Assembly: GCA_910587465.1 (NCBI GenBank)
Contig: CAJUMS010000031.1
Location: 1 to 28,490 of the forward strand
Direction of reading: 5' to 3'
From: an uncultured Oscillospiraceae bacterium
Lineage (GTDB): Bacteria > Bacillota > Clostridia > Oscillospirales > Ruminococcaceae
DNA length: 28,490 bases
Shown: in pieces, positions 23,297-28,490 of the stretch
Position numbering within the stretch: the stretch's first letter is position 1
How the letters are laid out: each line of letters opens with the position of its first letter
Made by a program: the position numbers and the translations under genes
The notes under the pieces: model-generated
The model's input: the letters and a program-made list of their open reading frames with translations, nothing else
Told to the model about the DNA's origin: nothing
The model's database searches: none

Positions 23297-23770
23297 TCAT
23301 CCATGAACCTCCGCGATAAGCCGGTGCTCCTTATTTTTATGCAGAGCAGCCAGCTCTGAAGCGGCGTTGCCGTCAATTGCGTTGCGCTCGCGGGAACACG
23401 AAAAAACCGCATCGTTTTCCTCCAACAGCTCCTTTTTCTTCCAGTACCTCGCCAGCAGCCCCGCAACGCTGTTCAGCCCCGCGGTATCGTCAAAATCCAT
23501 ACCGAGGTTTTCATCCAAAAGCTTCGGGTCGACGTGTTTTTCGAGCTGCAATACTATCTCCCAAATGCTCTTCGAGCCTTCGCGCATGGACGCTATCGAC
23601 TTCAGAATATGCTCCATTATCTCCTCGGTGAAGGCTTTTTCTCCAATCTCAACGTCAGCCGTCTTTTCCGTGAGCATTTTCTCAAATCCGAGATCGGAAT
23701 CGTCCGCTTTAGCGCCGACCGAACTCGTTACCGTGCCCGATATTCCCATAAAACCCGTTCGATTTATCAT
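23297..23770 (-). CDS. Hypothetical protein (157 aa) upstream of lepA
   Basis: I do not recognise this protein. It starts MINRTGFMGISGTVTSS, has a Glu/Lys-rich helical middle (ILKSIASMREGSKSIWEIVL) and a C-terminal helical part with ARYWKKKELLEEN. It has no signal peptide or membrane helix and is predicted to be cytoplasmic. The start is the ATG with GGAGG 9 nt upstream; a longer frame begins inside the upstream gene and lacks a site. It lies about 40 bp after the upstream gene and 39 bp before lepA, within the same transcript. Confidence 0.72.
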   Translation of the reverse strand: MINRTGFMGISGTVTSSVGAKADDSDLGFEKMLTEKTADVEIGEKAFTEEIMEHILKSIASMREGSKSIWEIVLQLEKHVDPKLLDENLGMDFDDTAGLNSVAGLLARYWKKKELLEENDAVFSCSRERNAIDGNAASELAALHKNKEHRLIAEVHG

Positions 23771-23811
23771 AATAAATTTCCTCCTTGATGGTCTCCGCAG
23801 CAGGAACAAGG

Positions 23812-24426
23812 TCAATCCTCATACTCCGCGTCAAGATACCATTCAATCTTCTCCAGCTTGTCGTAAAACTCGTCCTCGGTCTCCCAGCTCGGCAAGTCGA
23901 ATTCCTTGTAGCGGTCGTTCTTGAGGAGCTGACGGATAACATACAGATCGTTCTTACGCTTGGTAGTGCTTTCCTTATACTCGCGCAGCGGCGCGAACAC
24001 TCCATACTCACCCTCAAGCCTGTATACCACGAACTCGCCGAACTGATAAGCGTTCAGACCGTTGCCCGAAAAAAGCGTTTTTACGGTGGTGTTGTCCATA
24101 TTGAGCGGAGTTTCGTTCAGCGTAAATATCGCCAAAGGCTCGTCCGTCATATGCACACGGTCGTGCTCCGAGGCCACGCTTTTGTACTTGCTTTTGTCAT
24201 AGGAGAAATCGCCCGGGAGCAGATAATAATGGCTCGCCGGGGTCTGATAACACTGTATCACGGTGAATTTATCGTTCCCGTATTCCTTGACATATACCGT
24301 GTCCTTCGGCTCGTAGAAAATGCCGATAACCAGCTTTATCGCAAACATAAACAGCCCCGTAGACACCAACACGATAAGCATCGGCAAGCATTTCAGAAAA
24401 GCGGTTTTAATTTTTTCCTTTGTCAT
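23812..24426 (-). CDS. Hypothetical single-pass membrane protein (204 aa)
   Basis: The protein has one hydrophobic helix at about 14-36 (LPMLIVLVSTGLFMFAIKLV) after a short basic N-terminus, then an extracytoplasmic or cytoplasmic domain of about 165 aa, rich in Tyr, Asp and Glu, that I do not recognise. The acidic C-terminus ends WYLDAEYED. It starts at ATG with AAGGTG 5-6 nt upstream, 9 bp after the preceding gene, so the two are probably a pair in one transcript. Confidence 0.75.
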   Translation of the reverse strand: MTKEKIKTAFLKCLPMLIVLVSTGLFMFAIKLVIGIFYEPKDTVYVKEYGNDKFTVIQCYQTPASHYYLLPGDFSYDKSKYKSVASEHDRVHMTDEPLAIFTLNETPLNMDNTTVKTLFSGNGLNAYQFGEFVVYRLEGEYGVFAPLREYKESTTKRKNDLYVIRQLLKNDRYKEFDLPSWETEDEFYDKLEKIEWYLDAEYED

Positions 24427-24435
24427 ATTGTCACC

Positions 24436-24900
24436 TTATTCATTTTCGTAATCCTGAAACCATGCGTCGTCGGTGAACTCGTTCCAACAGAACAGCATAT
24501 TTGCACAAACGAATTTCAACTCACAGAAGTTGCACTCTTTCCGGCTGTCGCCGACAAAAAACGCCGTGCCGTCCTCAAACTTGAATGCCAACACCTCAAA
24601 CTGAAGCTCCGAGAGCTCGTTCTCCGAAATAGGGCGGCACTCGTCCGCAAAGCCATCTCCCGCGTTGTTGTATACTCTGCCGAAAGACATCTCTCCCGAA
24701 ACATATCGACCGTTTTTCAGCACAACGGCGGCTTCGCCCGTTCGCTTATGACGCCCGGTTCCGTTCAGCGGATTAGGCGAGGCGACGTCGAAGCCGTCCT
24801 CGAATATCAGCTCTATATCCTCACCGAATTTAAACTCCGAAATATCGCAGTCGTGCAGCGAAATGCTGTCTATATCGTCCGACACAAATTTCATATCCAA
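24436..24900 (-). CDS. Hypothetical protein (about 154 aa), first gene of the long operon
   Basis: I do not recognise a family by name. The protein is acidic, with beta-type segments such as SISLHDCDISEFKFGEDIEL and a C-terminal cysteine group (ECNFCELKFVC, then NMLFCW). The start is uncertain: a TTG at 24900 has GGAGGG 6 nt upstream and I prefer it; the ATG two codons later (24894) is possible; an ATG at 24930 lies at the transcription start with no site and is unlikely. It is directly behind a promoter and 9 bp before the membrane-protein gene. Confidence 0.72.
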   Translation of the reverse strand: MDMKFVSDDIDSISLHDCDISEFKFGEDIELIFEDGFDVASPNPLNGTGRHKRTGEAAVVLKNGRYVSGEMSFGRVYNNAGDGFADECRPISENELSELQFEVLAFKFEDGTAFFVGDSRKECNFCELKFVCANMLFCWNEFTDDAWFQDYENE

Positions 24901-24935
24901 ACGCAGCCCTCCCGCTCTTGATACATACATTATTT

Positions 24936-24964
24936 ATTATAACATATTTTTCCGCCGTTGTTAA
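24936..24964 (-). promoter_or_regulatory. Promoter of the long lepA-hemW operon
   Basis: On the minus strand TTAACA (24964-24959) and a perfect TATAAT (24941-24936) have 17-bp spacing. No other clear promoter or terminator was found in the following ten genes, down to 15.93 kb. Confidence 0.7.
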
Positions 24965-25052
24965 GTACTTTTTAAAAATTTTTACATGATTTTTACGGAT
25001 AACCTATGAAAACCGACCTATTCGGTAGACAAATTTTGGTTTAAAATATCTA

Positions 25053-25081
25053 TTGACCTTGAACTATAACCTTGTTATAAA
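25053..25081 (+). promoter_or_regulatory. Promoter-like element with dyad, orphan
   Basis: TTGACC (25053-25058) and TATAAA (25076-25081) have 17-bp spacing. Within it are a repeated ACCTTG and the inverted repeat TATAAC-CTT-GTTATA, which overlaps the -10 box. It faces only the decayed ORF at 25119. Confidence 0.5.
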
Positions 25082-25118
25082 AGGCAGCAAAAGATATTAA
25101 ACGGGCAAAGCCTCGCCT

Positions 25119-25250
25119 ATGTCCGAAAAGACAATACCGATGCAAACTAAAACAGGGAAATATTTATGAGGCTGAAACAGTTATTGCAGCGGTTATGGGG
25201 CGGCGGTGGTCAACGCGGCATTGTTTATTACAGAATATAAGAAAAAGTAA
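25119..25250 (+). pseudogene. Decayed small ORF with one hydrophobic segment
   Basis: Three frames join into a plausible small protein: MSEKTIPMQTKTGKYL, then EAETVIAAVMG in the next frame, then AAVVNAALFITEYKKK with a TAA at 25248-25250. The second break is explained by one G missing from a run of four. The hydrophobic middle and Lys-rich end suggest a small membrane protein. The rest of the 340-bp gap (24942-25285) holds only the two promoters and the hairpin at 25259. This may be chance; confidence is low. Confidence 0.3.
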
Positions 25251-25258
25251 TACAGTGA

Positions 25259-25281
25259 AACGCCGTGAAGTACACGGCGTT
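25259..25281 (-). terminator. Hairpin after the second WYL gene
   Basis: AACGCCGTG and CACGGCGTT form a perfect 9-bp stem with a 5-nt loop, just past the stop codon. The T-run is short on both strands, so it is a weak intrinsic terminator or an RNA end-stabilising stem. Confidence 0.6.
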
Positions 25282-25285
25282 CCTG

Positions 25286-26272
25286 TTATTCGTCATTTTT
25301 AAAGGTAAGCTCCGACTGCCGCGCGACGCGTTTGGCGGCTTGACGGCGCAATTCTCCGGGAGAAAGTATCTCAACAGCCGCGCCAAAGCTCAGCAGACGT
25401 ATCAGCAGCTCGGTCTCGTCGGACTTGTCATAGTGCAGAGTTACGACACAACCGCCGTTTTCAAGATCGCGATCGGCTCGCTTTTCGTAGCTCGCAAACG
25501 CCATAAGAAACCGCTCCACTGCATTGCGCTCGGACGCTACGTATACCGTCACGCTGTTTCTTGGCTTGGTGAACGGCGCGTTTATATCGCCGGTGAAAAA
25601 TCTCCCCGTCCGCTCTATCGCGTCTATCCTGCCAATATTTATCACGCCGCCGCTCAATATCCTGCCGTTTCGGTACTTTCGGGTGAGCACGCGGAGTTTA
25701 TCGTTTTTCTCTGAGTACTCGATATTCAGCGGCAAACAGGTGAAGCAGATGCGCTTGTCGTGCCCCGAGGTATACGCTATTTTCAGCAGCTCGCGTGACT
25801 TTATCGCCGAAAGTATAACGCGAAAGTTCTCGCGGTACAATGGATCGGCGTAATCGTCTCCGTCTGTGAATTTGTCAAAATAACGAAAATGTTCAAGACG
25901 ATAAAGCGGTTTTATATCGGCAAGGCGCTCCTCCAGACGGCGGAGCGTTTCATCGTCGAAAAACAGACGAAATCGGGGATCGGCAAGTTTAGACTTGAGC
26001 CAGCGCTTTTGCAGCAGCGTAAGCACTGCGGGCGGCGGGTTTTCGGTTATTCGAGACAGAGAACCGTCGGCATTACGGCGCAGCAGTCCCCAATCCGAGC
26101 CGTCATTTTGCGGGAGGAGTTTTTGCGGAAGAAACAGCGCCGAATCGCGGAACCCGAGCGAACGGATAAGCTCGTAGACCTCGTCGTCGGTCACGGTTTT
26201 TTCCCGCATCGCCCGCGCCGCTATCCGATAGTACGCGCCGTATATCTCACTGAATACCGCCACTAGATTCAC
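25286..26272 (-). CDS. WYL-domain protein, second of a tandem pair
   Basis: This 328-aa protein has an N-terminal helical region with no obvious helix-turn-helix, a WYL-type beta domain at about 160-240 (ELLKIAYTSGHDKRICFTCL through VINIGRIDAIERTG), and a C-terminal extension like the WCX region (VTVYVASERNAVERFLMAF, then VTLHYDKSDETELLIRLLSF). WYL domains sense ligands or nucleic acid and control transcription in stress and defence settings. It overlaps the first WYL gene by 26 bp. The start is a GTG at 26272; another GTG at 26263 is possible. Lacking a visible DNA-binding domain, it may work as a partner of the first protein (inference). Confidence 0.8.
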   Translation of the reverse strand: MNLVAVFSEIYGAYYRIAARAMREKTVTDDEVYELIRSLGFRDSALFLPQKLLPQNDGSDWGLLRRNADGSLSRITENPPPAVLTLLQKRWLKSKLADPRFRLFFDDETLRRLEERLADIKPLYRLEHFRYFDKFTDGDDYADPLYRENFRVILSAIKSRELLKIAYTSGHDKRICFTCLPLNIEYSEKNDKLRVLTRKYRNGRILSGGVINIGRIDAIERTGRFFTGDINAPFTKPRNSVTVYVASERNAVERFLMAFASYEKRADRDLENGGCVVTLHYDKSDETELLIRLLSFGAAVEILSPGELRRQAAKRVARQSELTFKNDE

Positions 26273-27518
26273 CGCCGTTTCCGCTGTACATCTCGTTCAT
26301 TCGCCGTATATCGTTTTCAAAAAGCTCACGCGCAGCGGCGTTTCCGCCCTCAAGCCTGACAATCCTTCCGATAAAGGTCTTGATCCAGTGCATAGGCTCA
26401 ACGGGATCGAACGCGTCTATTGTAAGCTTATACAGCTCGTCGGAGAGCTTTTCGAACGTTCCGTTACGCTTTTCGCGTTCAATGCGGCTGATTATGAACT
26501 CCTCCCCTTCGCCGATACGTATCGTTATCTCAAGCGGAGTTACGTTTCCCGTTTCGCGGCGCTCGCCGAACGAGACCCCGAAACAGCGGTTCTCATTTTT
26601 GCAATACTTTTCGTAAACACCGTCGAACTCGGCGAACGGAGCGCCTGTTTTCACCGTGCGTATATAGTCGAGGCGAAACGCGTTAAAGCGGTTATACAGT
26701 GGAATATACGCGACCAAATACCGCCGTCCCGTCTGCACGGATGCTGAAATACGCATTGGTACTACAAGGTTTTCGCTCTCCTTTTTGGCGCGGTTTTTCA
26801 CCGAAAATGTGTACAAGAAGATCGTGCGTTTCTGCTCGATTGCTTCGAGTATCTCGGGAAGTACCGCATCTTCAAGTGTGTGGACGATATAGTTATGTTT
26901 CATGAAAAAGAGGTCGTTCTCCATTTCTGCGGACTTTAAAATACTGTTTCCGACAACGCCGAATTCGCCCGCTTCAGAGAAAAATTTCACCGCGTCGTCA
27001 AGTCCCTCAAACTCGCTGAAATATTTGTCTGCACGGTCGGGAGAGAGCGAAAAATAAGCGGTCTTGCCACGTTTTTCGGTAATTATCAGACCCTCGGCAA
27101 CGTATTCTTTCAGCTTGTTGCGAACGGTCTGATCATCAAAAAAGATACCGTAACGGCTGTCGATCTCGTCCACAAGCCCGCGCAGGGAGAGCGTCTCGCC
27201 GTCGCACAGCACGTCCTGTATCAGAAAGTGCAGACGAATGTCGTTATCGGTGAAGCTCTTGGAGTAAAACGCCTTGTAAAACGGATTTTCTGGAACATGA
27301 CCGCTGTCGACGGAGATTGATATCTGTCGTCCGCGCACGGAGTCGTCGTAGCGCAGGAACTCGCCGAGCCAGCTCTCAACACGGCGTTTTTCATCGTCGT
27401 AGGTGCGGGCGCTCTTGCGGTCAAAGTCGCCGCGGACTTTAAAGCCGTAGATAAAAAAGTCGCGGACGTAATCACGGGTTTTTTCAAAATTTTTAATAAG
27501 CTCGGAAAATCCGCCCAT
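26247..27518 (-). CDS. WYL-domain transcriptional regulator, first of a tandem pair
   Basis: This 423-aa protein has an N-terminal helical part, a winged helix-turn-helix at about 95-155 (TLSLRGLVDEIDSRYGIFFD, then QTVRNKLKEYVAEGLIITEK), a WYL domain at about 215-320 with VVPMRISASVQTGRRYLVAY and FNAFRLDYIRTVK, and a C-terminal WCX-like domain. It is therefore a ligand-responsive DNA-binding regulator. The start is the ATG of MGGFSEL with AAGGA 10 nt upstream; a GTG three codons earlier abuts that site. It lies 56 bp after the CPBP gene with no clear promoter between, so the three genes may be one unit. Confidence 0.85.
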   Translation of the reverse strand: MGGFSELIKNFEKTRDYVRDFFIYGFKVRGDFDRKSARTYDDEKRRVESWLGEFLRYDDSVRGRQISISVDSGHVPENPFYKAFYSKSFTDNDIRLHFLIQDVLCDGETLSLRGLVDEIDSRYGIFFDDQTVRNKLKEYVAEGLIITEKRGKTAYFSLSPDRADKYFSEFEGLDDAVKFFSEAGEFGVVGNSILKSAEMENDLFFMKHNYIVHTLEDAVLPEILEAIEQKRTIFLYTFSVKNRAKKESENLVVPMRISASVQTGRRYLVAYIPLYNRFNAFRLDYIRTVKTGAPFAEFDGVYEKYCKNENRCFGVSFGERRETGNVTPLEITIRIGEGEEFIISRIEREKRNGTFEKLSDELYKLTIDAFDPVEPMHWIKTFIGRIVRLEGGNAAARELFENDIRRMNEMYSGNGGESSGGIQ

Positions 27519-27574
27519 CGGTATCACTTCCTTTTACGTATTTTTTAGCCTTTCCACATAAAATGTTTCTTGCC

Positions 27575-28315
27575 TTAACAACGTTTCTTTTTCGCAGCAA
27601 CAAGTACCGTTGCAGCCGCCAAGCACAATAACCCAACGTTATATTGGACGGGCGCAATAAAACAGATATTGAACAGCATATGCAGCAAAGCGGTAGTTAT
27701 TACATTTTTATATGTAAGGAAAAACTTGCCGAGCACAAACGAGAGCAGGACTGTCCAGATAAAATATATCGCAGTTTCTCCAATGCCGAGAGAATTTCGT
27801 ATCGTCCACATCGGTATATGCCAGACCGCCCAAGCTATACCCGTGTATATCAGCGCGAACGGAGTTCCTTTGCCATCCGAAAGCTTGTTCAGCAAATAGC
27901 CGCGCCACGCGCTTTCCTCTGCCAGTGCCGTCACAAACAAGTAGGCGCTGCCCGCGATAATCGAAAAAAATGTCGGATAGTTGTCCGTAAACAGATTTTG
28001 CTCCTTCGCGATCAGAGAATACAAAAATGAAAACGCCAGACCTATCGCGCCCGTTACGGCGCAGAAGGCTATGGACTTTAATTTAATTTTTTCGGCAAAC
28101 AAGCCCGTTAGCCATTTTTTGAATTCACTGTGAGCTGACGAAAAAACTACCGATATCACAAACGGAACGACCACAAACAGATATTTCGCCGCGGTCAATA
28201 TCGGAGGAACGCCAATGCCGTTTTGCTCCAGCAGCATTGGCAGATAGCAGACGAATGAAAACGCCCAGACCGATATCGTCCACAAAACGATCCGCACGAA
28301 TATATTTTTATTCAT
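27575..28315 (-). CDS. CPBP family intramembrane metalloprotease
   Basis: This 246-aa protein has about seven or eight membrane helices and the CPBP/Abi motifs: EESAWR (Glu133, Glu134, Arg138), WHIPMW with His166, and HMLFN with His212 and Asn216. Relatives include CAAX prenyl proteases in eukaryotes and bacteriocin self-immunity proteins in Firmicutes. No prenylation or bacteriocin gene is nearby, so the substrate is unknown. It starts at ATG with AAGG 8 nt upstream, behind a TTGAAA-17-TATTAT promoter. Confidence 0.9.
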   Translation of the reverse strand: MNKNIFVRIVLWTISVWAFSFVCYLPMLLEQNGIGVPPILTAAKYLFVVVPFVISVVFSSAHSEFKKWLTGLFAEKIKLKSIAFCAVTGAIGLAFSFLYSLIAKEQNLFTDNYPTFFSIIAGSAYLFVTALAEESAWRGYLLNKLSDGKGTPFALIYTGIAWAVWHIPMWTIRNSLGIGETAIYFIWTVLLSFVLGKFFLTYKNVITTALLHMLFNICFIAPVQYNVGLLCLAAATVLVAAKKKRC

Positions 28316-28351
28316 TGCTCTTACCTTCTTAATAATTTCTTACCTTATTTA

Positions 28352-28380
28352 ATAATAACAGAAACGAGAGTTTTTTTCAA
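28352..28380 (-). promoter_or_regulatory. Promoter of the CPBP gene
   Basis: On the minus strand TTGAAA (28380-28375) and TATTAT (28357-28352) have 17-bp spacing, about 37 bp before the start codon. It may also serve the two WYL genes. Confidence 0.7.
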
Positions 28381-28490
28381 CCCCTTTTAGTGTTCGCAGA
28401 CTTTTTTATATGATTTTTTCGGAAATTTATGTTAGAATTAAGGCAACACCGCACAAAGCAGCAGAAATCCGCTGCCCAAAATAACAGAGT
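28381..28490. other. Right-hand end of the window, no gene assigned
   Basis: This stretch has an A/T-rich part, then a more GC-rich sequence containing a small dyad GCAGC/GCTGC (about 28460-28478). It is cut off by the window edge. I see no reading frame with a binding site. Confidence 0.4.

Noticed and set aside
23785..24921. Plus-strand ORF of 378 aa
   Set aside because: It lies opposite two genes with good binding sites and promoter. Its translation is rich in Arg, His and Val runs typical of antisense frames and shows no domain.
1..28490. CRISPR array, rRNA, integrase or complete insertion sequence
   Set aside because: No regularly spaced repeats, rRNA segments, transposase motifs or paired terminal repeats were seen.
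28433..28490. Possible end of a repeat or mobile element at the right edge
   Set aside because: The segment is only 58 bp, is cut by the window edge and has no second copy here to compare.

Overview
The window (28,490 bp, roughly half GC, with AT-rich gaps) looks like a chromosomal segment of a low-GC Firmicute, most likely a gut-type member of the Clostridia (Oscillospirales/Ruminococcaceae-like). This rests on strong GGAGG ribosome binding sites, repeated TTGACA-17-TATAAT promoters, TTG/GTG starts, and the gene content: GlmM, LepA-HemW, Rsm22, tandem WYL proteins, a zinc-ribbon/TIR protein and a BACON domain. The organism call is inference. There is no rRNA, CRISPR array, integrase or intact transposase.

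Layout. 1-6.3 kb, all minus strand: glmM; a tandem GNAT acetyltransferase behind a leader that encodes an 18-aa peptide and a terminator hairpin; then a probable operon of a dCache chemoreceptor, an Rsm22-type methyltransferase and an Sfp-type phosphopantetheinyl transferase. 6.5-8.8 kb, plus strand: tRNA-Ser(GCT), a small orphan gene, a decayed fragment, a frameshifted BACON/C39-like gene and a lipoprotein. 8.8-10.9 kb, minus: a uridine-kinase-like P-loop protein coupled to an ECF S component, then pnuC behind an attenuator-like leader. 11.1-13.1 kb, plus: a zinc-ribbon/TPR/TIR/transmembrane protein broken by two compensating indels, divergent from pnuC. 13.2-15.0 kb, minus: a MATE pump and its MarR regulator, with a perfect 16-bp operator palindrome around the -10 box. 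15.1-15.9 kb, plus: a TauE/SafE permease.

15.9-24.9 kb is one same-strand run of ten genes with tiny gaps or overlaps and a single clear promoter at its head: two hypothetical proteins, a third hypothetical, lepA, hemW, a DinB-like protein, a CE2/SGNH esterase, a YcxB-like membrane protein, a polysaccharide pyruvyl transferase family protein and a flippase-like membrane protein. 25.3-28.3 kb, minus: a CPBP protease-like membrane protein followed by two overlapping WYL-domain genes.

Themes. Conditional expression recurs: the GNAT leader, the pnuC leader and the marR operator each place an RNA or DNA switch between a consensus promoter and a transport or modification gene. The accessory patches between housekeeping genes contain several reading frames broken by one- or two-base indels. 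These could be real decay or assembly error, and the sequence alone does not decide.
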